Assembly: GCF_023703375.1 (NCBI RefSeq)
Contig: NZ_JAMQGO010000006.1
Span: 124,001 to 188,000, forward strand
From: Lutimaribacter degradans
GTDB lineage: Bacteria; Pseudomonadota; Alphaproteobacteria; Rhodobacterales; Rhodobacteraceae
Reading direction: 5' to 3'
Length of the DNA stretch: 64,000 bases
Below are positions 57,045-64,000 of the stretch, in pieces (position 1 is the stretch's first letter; the number at the start of each line of letters is the position of its first letter). The notes under the pieces were generated by a model. The model worked only from the letters and a program-made list of their open reading frames with translations, was not told where the DNA came from and did no database searches. The position numbers were made by a program, and so were the translations under genes.

Positions 57045-58163
57045 TTACAGCGCCCCCTGGTTCAACGCCACGAGATAGCCCACCGCCCCGGCCAGGATCA
57101 GCCCGGCCAACACGGCGACCGCGATTTTCCACGTCGACCAGGGCCGTTCGCCCTGCACCCGGCCAGTGCGGCCATTCACGACGAAGCGATAGGTGGTGCC
57201 GCGATACTTGTAGGCGGCCAGCCACACCGGCAGCAGGATATGTTTGAACGTCACGTCACTGACATCGGTGTCGATATCGTGCACGCGCTGGCGATCGCCG
57301 CCGATGTCGAAACGAACATCGCGTTCGATCACGCGATGCATGGTCCGGCGCGCTTCGCCATAGCCTTCTTCAACGCCCACGGCGTAGCCTTCGGCGCGGA
57401 AACCTGCAAGGAATTCGGGATGATAGGGTTCCAGCGCCGCCAAATCCCAGGGTTCGAGCGCGTCGGTAAAGCGTTTGGGCAGGCTGCGCGAGGCCAACAC
57501 CAGAACATCGTCGAAAAACCGCTGTACCCGGCCCGAGGCGGGTGACCATCGGATTTTCATCACGCGTTGTGCCTGGCGCTTGCCGTTCACGGTGATATGG
57601 CGGGTTTCGTAATAGATCGTGCCGCGTTCGCCACGATAGCGGCTGCGGGTCTGGGCATCGAACGTCCAGTAAGGCACGTAGATGCCATTCATCTTTCGGC
57701 CCTTGCGCGCGTATTGCTGTAAACCGTTCGGCGCGAACCACAGGCCGCCCAGCCAGGTTTTCATTGCATCATGCGCTGCCCGTTCGTCCAGTGCAAAGGG
57801 CAGAACACCGCGCGGTTTGATATGCCTGTGCGTGCCGGTATCGGTGACAACGGGGGTCGCGCAGAACGGACATTCCTTGGCATGGACGGTTTCCGAAAAC
57901 TCGACCTGGGCCGCGCAGTTTGGACAGGTGGTGACACGGGTTTCCTCGATCTCCTGGGCGGGCAGTTGTTCGTCGATCGCCTTTTGAAAATCCAGCTCGC
58001 GGATGCCGCCCCGCCACGGGCCGTGGTTGGTGACTTCCTGGCTGGCGCCGCAATGGTCGCAGACCAGCCGTCCGGCAGCCGGATCAAACCGAAGGTCGGC
58101 GCCGCATTGGTCGCATGGAAACCGGTGCTCTTGGAGCGGGGCAGAGGCGGGTGTGTCGGTCAT
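57045..58163 (-). CDS. Zinc-ribbon membrane protein (primosomal-N'-like zinc finger)
   Basis: A 372-residue protein. Two zinc ribbons lie at the N-terminus: CDQCGADLRF...CDHCG (residues 17-39) and CPNCAAQVEF...CPFCATP (about 80-103). The middle part (GIYVPYWTFDAQTRSRYRGERG, LLPVWLAAYKYRGTTYRFVVNG) is of unknown fold, and a single membrane helix lies at the C-terminus (IAVAVLAGLILAGAVGYLVAL). Related proteins are often annotated as TFIIB-type zinc-ribbon or primosomal-protein-like. It is last in the leftward cluster, 189 bp after the SPFH gene. Confidence 0.8.
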   Translation of the reverse strand: MTDTPASAPLQEHRFPCDQCGADLRFDPAAGRLVCDHCGASQEVTNHGPWRGGIRELDFQKAIDEQLPAQEIEETRVTTCPNCAAQVEFSETVHAKECPFCATPVVTDTGTHRHIKPRGVLPFALDERAAHDAMKTWLGGLWFAPNGLQQYARKGRKMNGIYVPYWTFDAQTRSRYRGERGTIYYETRHITVNGKRQAQRVMKIRWSPASGRVQRFFDDVLVLASRSLPKRFTDALEPWDLAALEPYHPEFLAGFRAEGYAVGVEEGYGEARRTMHRVIERDVRFDIGGDRQRVHDIDTDVSDVTFKHILLPVWLAAYKYRGTTYRFVVNGRTGRVQGERPWSTWKIAVAVLAGLILAGAVGYLVALNQGAL

Positions 58164-58352
58164 GAGCCTAAAGGTATATGTGTCGCGCGTGCGGGGGAGT
58201 GGGGCGCTGTGGCCCAAGGTGCCGCAAGAGGTGGATTGCACGATGCGGCGCGGTGGAAAAGGGCCGGGCCCGCAAAAGCCACCATGATCCCCGGTGACGA
58301 TAGGCCCGCCACGCCGCAGCCCCGACTGCGCGCGTGGCACCAAGTACTCGCG

Positions 58353-59465
58353 TCATGCGCCGGGCGGCGGGGGCGGTGGCAGGATGGTGAACAATTGTGC
58401 CAGCTCGGCCACGTCCTCGGCCCGCAGCCAGCCATCCTGGCCGGGTGTCCACACATAGGTGTCGCGCGTCAGCTCGCCCTGGCCGACCATCTTGCCCATA
58501 TCGGCCTTGGAGAACGGGCCCTTTGTCTCGCCTTTCACGGCGATATGCCAGACATGCTCTACCGGCGGGGGCGGCGGGGCTGCGGGGGCGCCGGCCTGTG
58601 CGGGGGCAGCACCCCAGGGGCCCTGCTGCGCCATCTGGTTGGCCATCGCCATACCCATACCCATGCCAAGGCCCGCACCCATGCCGGCGCCTGCCTCGCC
58701 ACCGCGGGCCATTGCCTCGCCCGCGGAATACTGGGTGAACTTGTTCAGATCGCCCACCAGCCCCATGCTGGTGCGCTTGTCCAGCGCCTGTTCGACGGCG
58801 GGCGGCAGGCTGATGTTCTCGATATAGAATTCGGGCGTGGTCAGCCCGTATTCGGCTACCTTGGAGGACAGCTCGGTCGCGACCAGCTTGCCCAGCTCGC
58901 GGGTGTTGGCGGCCATGTCGAGCACCGGAATACCACTGCCCGCGATCACGCGCGAAAATTCCTGCACGATGATGTTGCGGATCTGGTAGCTGATTTCATC
59001 CATCGTGAATTCGCCGTCGGTGCCGACGATTTCCACGAGAAAGCGCGCCGGGTCGTTCACCTTGACGGCATAGGTGCCGAAGGCGCGCAAACGCACCGGG
59101 CCGAATTCGGGGTCGCGACACATGATCGGGTTCTTGGTGCCCCATTTCAGATCGGTGAACCGGGTGGTGTTCACGAAATAGATTTCCGACTTGAAGGGCG
59201 ATTTGAACCCGTGATGCCAATGCTGAAGCGTGGTCATGACGGGCATGTTGTTGGTTTCCAGCATGTACAGCCCGGGTGTGAACACGTCGGCCAACTGGCC
59301 CTCGTGGACAAAGACCGCCGACTGCCCCTCGCGCACGGTCAGCTTGGCGCCATACTTGATTTCGTGGCCCTCGCGCTCGAACCGCCAGACCATGGTGTCG
59401 CGGCTGTCATCCGTCCATTCGATGACGTCGATGAATTCACCGCTGAGAAAATCCAGAATACCCAT
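58353..59465 (-). CDS. SPFH domain protein with C-terminal GYF domain
   Basis: A 370-residue protein. Residues 20-250 are an SPFH/band-7-like (YdjI type) domain: MVWRFEREGHEIKYGAKLTVREGQSAVF, FGTYAVKVNDPARFL, LTTPEFYIENISLPPAVE. A Gly/Met-rich stretch follows (GMGAGLGMGMGMAM), then Ala/Pro, and then a GYF_2 domain at about 310-355 (WHIAVKGETKGPFSKADM). There is no membrane helix at the N-terminus. It probably assembles on membranes with the other proteins of the cluster. Confidence 0.88.
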   Translation of the reverse strand: MGILDFLSGEFIDVIEWTDDSRDTMVWRFEREGHEIKYGAKLTVREGQSAVFVHEGQLADVFTPGLYMLETNNMPVMTTLQHWHHGFKSPFKSEIYFVNTTRFTDLKWGTKNPIMCRDPEFGPVRLRAFGTYAVKVNDPARFLVEIVGTDGEFTMDEISYQIRNIIVQEFSRVIAGSGIPVLDMAANTRELGKLVATELSSKVAEYGLTTPEFYIENISLPPAVEQALDKRTSMGLVGDLNKFTQYSAGEAMARGGEAGAGMGAGLGMGMGMAMANQMAQQGPWGAAPAQAGAPAAPPPPPVEHVWHIAVKGETKGPFSKADMGKMVGQGELTRDTYVWTPGQDGWLRAEDVAELAQLFTILPPPPPPGA

Positions 59466-59506
59466 TCTTGTCGTCCTTTTCTTGCCGCCCTGGCGGGCGT
59501 GCCTGA

Positions 59507-60460
59507 TTACGATGGCCCGCCGGCCAGGGCGCGCGCACGCGCGGAAAAGATCGGGCGCGCCTGTTCCGGCGTCATGCCGGGTGACAGGCGCGGATCGTAT
59601 AGCATTTTCAAAAGCTTCTCGTCATGCGTCGTCAGCAGCGCGAATTCGTCGTCATCGTTGAAGATCGAAGGCCGCGCAAGCGGGCTGTCATTGGCCAGGC
59701 CCAACCCCTGTGCCAGCTCTTCGTGCACGCAGGAGCGGCGCAAAAGATCGGGGTGTTCAGCCCGCACAATGGCAATGGCGCGGCGATAGACGTGATCGTT
59801 GTCGGCATCCGAGAAAGCGACCACGAGGCAATGGATCGAGCGGGGGATATTCCGGATCACGCCCATTGACGTGGAATTGATGTTGGGCACCAGTTGCCGG
59901 ATGCGCGACATGGCGGCGGGGCGGTCATCCTCACCCAAAACCAGGACATGGAAATTGCCGTTTGAGCTGGCATTGATGGGGTGGCCCGTGATCCGCGACA
60001 AACGGCCGGCGTAGTCTTCTATCATCATACGGTCCGCCCTGCGTTGCTTGGGCGGAACGCTGGCGCCGAATTCGACCGTCAGGCGCACGGGCTCGGTCCA
60101 GCGGCGTAAATGGCCGGGCGTGTTACGGGCTGACATCAGACCGCGCCCGCGTTCGTACTCGTCGTAGAAGGCCAGACGCTCGAAATTGCGGATCAGTGTT
60201 TCGGCGTCATAGGGCGTGTCGACGCCACCGCCATCGGTGCGCAGCAACCCCTGTGCCAACAGATCGGCCTGCACCTTCCTGTAATAACGCGTCAGCGCGT
60301 TGCTGGCCGCCGACGGTTGCGTTTCACTGGGCGGGCGTGCCGCAACGCGTTTCTCGGGCCGCAGTTCCGGACGGACCGATGTTTGCCGTGTCGTGTCATT
60401 ACAGCCGGCCAGGGCCAGGGCCCCGGCCAGAGCTATGGTCGCCAGCACACCTTGCCGCAT
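59507..60460 (-). CDS. DUF2927 family lipoprotein
   Basis: A 317-residue exported lipoprotein: the signal peptide MRQGVLATIALAGALALAGC ends in the lipobox LAGC. The DUF2927 core includes LTRYYRKVQADLLAQGLLRTDGGGVDTPYDAETLIRNF-type sequence with VRLTVEFGASVPP, and the metalloprotease-like motif SCVHEELAQGLGLAND (HEELAQGLG resembles HExxHxxG without the second H). Its role is unknown. Six bases separate it from telA. Confidence 0.85.
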   Translation of the reverse strand: MRQGVLATIALAGALALAGCNDTTRQTSVRPELRPEKRVAARPPSETQPSAASNALTRYYRKVQADLLAQGLLRTDGGGVDTPYDAETLIRNFERLAFYDEYERGRGLMSARNTPGHLRRWTEPVRLTVEFGASVPPKQRRADRMMIEDYAGRLSRITGHPINASSNGNFHVLVLGEDDRPAAMSRIRQLVPNINSTSMGVIRNIPRSIHCLVVAFSDADNDHVYRRAIAIVRAEHPDLLRRSCVHEELAQGLGLANDSPLARPSIFNDDDEFALLTTHDEKLLKMLYDPRLSPGMTPEQARPIFSARARALAGGPS

Positions 60461-60466
60461 GACGGA

Positions 60467-61666
60467 TCAGGCCCCGGGCACGGATGTGCCGGCGTTGTCG
60501 CCCACGCCATCGCGACGCGAGCTGGCCGCGGCCAGCGTATCGCGCAGCTCGGATTCCATCTTCTTCAACTCTTCCTCGGCCTTGGCGCGGCGGGCCTTGC
60601 CTTCATCGGCGATCTGCAGCGATTCCTCGATCGTGCCGATCAGGTCGGCATTGGCCTGCTTGATCGCCTCGATGTCGAAGACACCCCGCTCCATTTCCTG
60701 GCGGATCATGCGGTTGCTTTCGCGCAGGTTCTGGGCATTGGCCGTCAACAACTCGTTGGTCAGGTCGTTGGCGTCGCGCACGGCTGCGGCGGCCTCGGCG
60801 CTGCGCTGGATCGTGACGGCCTGCGCCAGCTGGGTTTCCCACAGCGGCACGGTGTTCACCAGGGTTGAGTTGATCTTGGTGACAAGCGATTTGTCGTTTT
60901 CCTGCACCAGCCGGATCGAGGGCAGCGACTGCATGGTCACCTGGCGCGTCAGTTTCAGATCGTGCACCCGGCGTTCCAGGTCGTCGCGGGCGGCGCGCAG
61001 GTCGCGCAGTTCCTGCGCCTTCATCACCTGGTCGTCCTCGGGCGCGGCCTGCACCTCGGCCTCTTTCGCGGGTATGTCGGTTTCGTCCAGTTCGGCCAGC
61101 TTGGCCTCGCCTGCCGCGATGTAAAGCGCAAGCTCGTCATAGAAGGCAAGCGTTTTTTCATAGAGCATATCGAGCGACTTTATGTCTTTCAGCAACGTGT
61201 GTTCGTGCTTGAGCAAGTCTTCGGTGATGCGGTCGATCTGGCCCTGCACTTCTTCGAAGCGCGCGGTGAACTTGGCAAAGGGCGCGGCACGGCCCAGCAG
61301 CTTTTCCCACCACGAACGTTCGCGACGCACGTCCAACTCACTGACGGAAAAACCGCGGATCGTGGTGACGATACCGCGCAAACTGTCGCCGGCGGGGCCC
61401 ACATCCTTGTTGCGCACCCCTTGCAGCATGGATTGGCTGATTTCCTGCAACTCTGCCTGCGCGGCCGAGCCGAAGGCGACGATCGAATTGGTGTCGGCCA
61501 TGTCGATCTCGCCCATCCGCTGGCGGATTTCGGCGCTTTGCTGGGCGTCCGCCTTGGCGAGCGGCACGATTTCATCGGCCTGGCCGGGATCTGGCAGTAT
61601 GACGGCGTTGACCTCGTCGACCATCGTCAGCGTTTCCTCGGCTTTTTGTTGTGTTTCGGTAGACAT
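60467..61666 (-). CDS. Toxic anion resistance protein, TelA family
   Basis: A 399-residue, mostly helical cytoplasmic protein of the TelA family. Typical blocks are SIVAFGSAAQAELQEISQSML, GDSLRGIVTTIRGF and, in the second half, SIRLVQENDKSLVTKINSTLVNTVPLWETQL. TelA is tied to tellurite resistance on plasmids, but most chromosomal copies have unknown function. It follows XpaC by 27 bp, the usual partner. Confidence 0.92.
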   Translation of the reverse strand: MSTETQQKAEETLTMVDEVNAVILPDPGQADEIVPLAKADAQQSAEIRQRMGEIDMADTNSIVAFGSAAQAELQEISQSMLQGVRNKDVGPAGDSLRGIVTTIRGFSVSELDVRRERSWWEKLLGRAAPFAKFTARFEEVQGQIDRITEDLLKHEHTLLKDIKSLDMLYEKTLAFYDELALYIAAGEAKLAELDETDIPAKEAEVQAAPEDDQVMKAQELRDLRAARDDLERRVHDLKLTRQVTMQSLPSIRLVQENDKSLVTKINSTLVNTVPLWETQLAQAVTIQRSAEAAAAVRDANDLTNELLTANAQNLRESNRMIRQEMERGVFDIEAIKQANADLIGTIEESLQIADEGKARRAKAEEELKKMESELRDTLAAASSRRDGVGDNAGTSVPGA

Positions 61667-61693
61667 GGGCTTTCCCTCACGTGTTGCTGGCGG

Positions 61694-62563
61694 TCAATCT
61701 GACCGCATTCCTTCGCGCTGTAGACGATCGCGCAGAACCTCGATTTCCACGGTCAGATCGCTGTGATCGTCAAGCAGCAGCCTTTTGGTCTTCGCGCCGA
61801 ACTGTTCTTCGAGGTCGGTCAGCAGCATCAAGTAATCAGATTTCGCCTGCGTGCTTTGGTTGCGCGCGTAGATATCGGCAAACTTCATCGTCGCGTCGCG
61901 CGCGCCCATCAGATAGACGGACATGTATTTGCGCGCGGCAGTCAGATCACGGGGGTCATCCTCGACAGTGCGCAGCATGTCGCGCACCACGGCCTGGAAA
62001 CGCGCCACGCGGTCGGCGACACCGCGGTCGCCTGCGCGCTTCGCGGCATCCGTCATCGCGGCAAGGTGTTTTTCCGCCTCGTCCACGGCGCGGGCCACGC
62101 GGTCGGTCTGGAACTGGTCGATGCCATCCATGCCCTTGTCGCGCATCGGGTCTAGCCCGAACGAGAACGCGTGCAACCCCGCGCCGAGCAGGGCAAAGAT
62201 AATCGCTTCGATCACGCCGAAACCCGCGATTCCGGCCAGCCCCAGCCCCAGCCCTGTTAGGGCCGAACCAAACAGCTTGCGCGGCGCGCCGGGGCGGCGC
62301 GCGACCTTGCGTGCATCATAGGCCTCTTGCGCCAGGATTCCCTCGCGCGTCATCCAAGCCGCCAGCAGCAGCAGCGCCAGCGCACCAAGGTATTGCGCCA
62401 TTTGCACGGGTGGCGAGGTGAAGGCCGTCCAGATCAGCGGCAACGGCACGATGAACATCATGTTCACTCGCGCGCCTGCACGTGTCGGGTTGGAGCCGCG
62501 ATAATTGCCCGGTGCGTTCGGGGTGCCGTCGGGGCTGTATTTTCCACCAAACCGTTGTGCCAT
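61694..62563 (-). CDS. XpaC-like protein (5-bromo-4-chloroindolyl phosphate hydrolysis family)
   Basis: A 289-residue protein. The N-terminus is basic (AQRFGGKYSPDG), with hydrophobic stretches at about 35-60 (MIFVPLPLIWTAF region, YLGALALLLLAAW) and about 95-125 (GLGLGLAGIAGFGVIEAII). A helical cytoplasmic domain follows. XpaC and TelA genes are paired in many bacteria. ATG 62563 follows a ribosome site (GGAGGCGCC) inside the upstream small gene. Confidence 0.87.
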   Translation of the reverse strand: MAQRFGGKYSPDGTPNAPGNYRGSNPTRAGARVNMMFIVPLPLIWTAFTSPPVQMAQYLGALALLLLAAWMTREGILAQEAYDARKVARRPGAPRKLFGSALTGLGLGLAGIAGFGVIEAIIFALLGAGLHAFSFGLDPMRDKGMDGIDQFQTDRVARAVDEAEKHLAAMTDAAKRAGDRGVADRVARFQAVVRDMLRTVEDDPRDLTAARKYMSVYLMGARDATMKFADIYARNQSTQAKSDYLMLLTDLEEQFGAKTKRLLLDDHSDLTVEIEVLRDRLQREGMRSD

Positions 62564-62567
62564 GAAC

Positions 62568-62651
62568 TCAGGCGCCTCCTGCAAGGGCGGCATAGAGGAT
62601 CAATATGACAAGCAGAACATATGAAAGCTTCTGCAACCCGGTGTCGGACAT
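62568..62651 (-). CDS. 27-residue membrane peptide
   Basis: A very short gene reading MSDTGLQKLS, a hydrophobic stretch YVLLVILILYAALAGG, and a final A, then TGA. AAAGGGGGG lies just before the ATG at 62651, and the stop is 4 bp before the XpaC start, with the XpaC ribosome site inside its last codons. So it may be a real one-helix peptide or a translation leader for XpaC. There is no homology that I can cite. Confidence 0.55.
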   Translation of the reverse strand: MSDTGLQKLSYVLLVILILYAALAGGA

Positions 62652-62732
62652 GCGCCCCCCTTTGGCGTGAACGTTACCAAAAGGTAGGGGATGGATGCCA
62701 CGCTTGCTAGGGGGAAGATAGCGGAGGTGCCA

Positions 62733-63602
62733 TTAGCGGCGGCCTTTGTCCGATTTTCGGCCCGGCCGTGACAGGCGCCGCGACGGGTCTGCGGCGCCGC
62801 GCGTAGGCTTGCCCGGCTTGCGCGGGCCCCGCCGCACGCTGCGTTCGGGTTGCGTTTCGCCCATGTCCTCGGGCGTCAGGCCCAACTGGTCGCGCAGGAT
62901 GCGGCGGCGCACCTCTTCGACTTGGCCACGCGCCAGCTTGCCCAGTTGGAATGGCCCGTAAGAGACGCGAATCAAGCGGTTCACGGTCAGGCCCACCGCC
63001 TCCATCGCGCGACGGATCTCGCGGTTCTTGCCCTCTCGGATGCCCACGGTCAGCCATGCGTTGGCGCCCTGCTGGCGGTCAAGCGATGCCTCCATCGGCT
63101 GGAAGGTCTGGCCATCGGACTCGATGCCGCGGCGCAGGGGCTCCAGCGTGGCATCATCCACCCGGCCCTTGACCCGCACGCGGTAGCGCCGCAGCCAGCC
63201 CGTGCTGGGCAATTCCAGTTGGCGCTTGATTCCGCCATCGTTGGTCAGCAGCAAAAGCCCTTCGGAATTCAGGTCAAGCCTGCCAACGCTCATCACCCGG
63301 GGCATGTCGGCAGGCAGTTTGTCGAAAATCGTTTCGCGGCCCTGTTCATCGCTCGTGGTCGTCACCAGGCCCGTCGGCTTGTGATACAGCCACAGGCGCG
63401 GCGGCTCGGGCGCGGCCAGGGGTTGGCCGTCCACGGTGATCGCGTCGGTGGCTCCGACGTTCAGCGCGGGGCTGTCGATCGTCTTGCCGTTGACGGTGAC
63501 GCGGCCCTCCGCGATCAGGCGTTCGGCCTCGCGCCGGCTGGCGCGGCCGGCACGGGCGATGACCTTGGCGATGCGTTCGCCCTGTTTGCTTGTGTCGTTC
63601 AT
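62733..63602 (-). CDS. rluB: Pseudouridine synthase, RsuA/RluB type
   Basis: A 289-residue rRNA pseudouridine synthase. An S4 domain ([31 protein letters not shown] region) lies at residues 10-57, followed by the catalytic [18 protein letters not shown] (Asp is the catalytic residue). The C-terminal tail of about 45 residues is very basic ([13 protein letters not shown]...). Subtype RluB is a guess; RluE/RsuA are alternatives. ATG 63602 diverges from tadA. Confidence 0.9.
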   Translation of the reverse strand: MNDTSKQGERIAKVIARAGRASRREAERLIAEGRVTVNGKTIDSPALNVGATDAITVDGQPLAAPEPPRLWLYHKPTGLVTTTSDEQGRETIFDKLPADMPRVMSVGRLDLNSEGLLLLTNDGGIKRQLELPSTGWLRRYRVRVKGRVDDATLEPLRRGIESDGQTFQPMEASLDRQQGANAWLTVGIREGKNREIRRAMEAVGLTVNRLIRVSYGPFQLGKLARGQVEEVRRRILRDQLGLTPEDMGETQPERSVRRGPRKPGKPTRGAADPSRRLSRPGRKSDKGRR

Positions 63603-63664
63603 GCGCGGTGTATGCCGCAAAGCGCAGCCTTGCGAAAGCGCCCTTTGCACGGCATGTGCAAGGG

Positions 63665-64000
63665 ATGGAGTTCGCAAGCCACATGCAGACCGCGTTGGAC
63701 GAGGCGCGCGCCGCCGCCGACCGGGGCGAGGTGCCGGTGGGGGCCGTCGTGGTGGCGCCGGGCGGGCAGGTGATCGCGCGGGCAAGCAACCGCACACGCA
63801 CGTTGCACGACCCGACGGCCCATGCCGAGGTGCTGGCCATCCGCGCGGCCTGTGCCGCGCTGGGCCAGGAACGGCTGCCGGGGCATGACCTCTATGTCAC
63901 GCTGGAGCCCTGCCCGATGTGCGCCGCGGCGATATCCTTTGCGCGTATCCGGCGGCTTTACTACGCGGCAAACGACCCGAAATCGGGGGGCGTGGCCCAT
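63665..64000 (+). CDS. tadA: tRNA-adenosine deaminase TadA (3' end beyond window)
   Basis: The first 112 residues of TadA, which deaminates A34 of tRNA-Arg(ACG) to inosine. The start is [20 protein letters not shown], then VPVGAVVV; the zinc and catalytic site HAEVLAIR (H and E) and PCPMCAAA (two Cys) are present. The last residues in the window are GGVAH. The C-terminus is cut by the window edge. Confidence 0.95.
   Translation, partial: MEFASHMQTALDEARAAADRGEVPVGAVVVAPGGQVIARASNRTRTLHDPTAHAEVLAIRAACAALGQERLPGHDLYVTLEPCPMCAAAISFARIRRLYYAANDPKSGGVAH

Overview
The window is high-GC DNA from the chromosome of an alphaproteobacterium, most likely a member of the Rhodobacteraceae (Roseobacter group). 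This placement rests on gene style and order: a free-standing F1 operon atpHAGDC with no F0 genes, a Hint-domain protein and an H-type lectin of the kinds common in this group, a CIRCE-controlled groESL, and many ATGA or TGATG start/stop overlaps. No tRNA, rRNA, IS element, prophage or CRISPR array is visible.

Positions 1-16444 look like a catabolic island. A divergent pair of operons faces a shared control region at 3311-3467. Leftward run an enamidase and a reductive dehalogenase (cut by the window edge). Rightward run the FAD subunit and the fused [2Fe-2S]/molybdopterin subunit of a hydroxylase, a 6-hydroxynicotinate reductase-like protein, an ApbE-like UPF0280 protein and two tandem AA_synth (DUF1185) proteins. 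A MarR regulator, a free-standing Rieske-oxygenase C-terminal fragment and a branched-chain-type ABC importer with a fused permease follow. Hydroxylase, ring reductase and enamidase match the first three steps of nicotinate fermentation as known in Eubacterium barkeri. The dehalogenase suggests a halogenated pyridine or other N-heteroaromatic acid as substrate. This is the most interesting part of the window.

16532-20742 holds an LpxR-like gene broken at a G7 run, a Hint protein, a TetR/AhpD-like divergent pair and rpsD. 20904-33908 holds hisC-tyrA-extensin-like, DUF2125, a ChaC-like cyclotransferase, a MotA/TolQ-like plus OmpA-like pair with a very long coiled coil, an M23 peptidase, clpA, gloB and a methyltransferase. 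34215-39151 is the F1 ATP synthase operon, followed by an H-type lectin and prs.

40756-50078 is housekeeping: a DsbA/kappa-GST-like isomerase, an alpha/beta hydrolase, threonine aldolase, UPF0260, ribF, a MaoC hydratase, a HAD phosphatase, a VOC protein, Mn-dependent pyrophosphatase, DUF2161, a PACE transporter and a TraB/GumN protein. Then come groESL, an EamA transporter, a Nudix protein with an altered Nudix box, a lipase-like protein coupled to an orphan phnM, Hsp20 and a nitroreductase.

57045-62651 is a leftward cluster linked to membrane stress or tellurite resistance: a 27-residue membrane peptide, XpaC-like, TelA-like, a DUF2927 lipoprotein, SPFH-GYF and a zinc-ribbon membrane protein. 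The window ends with an RsuA/RluB-type pseudouridine synthase diverging from tadA, which is cut by the edge.
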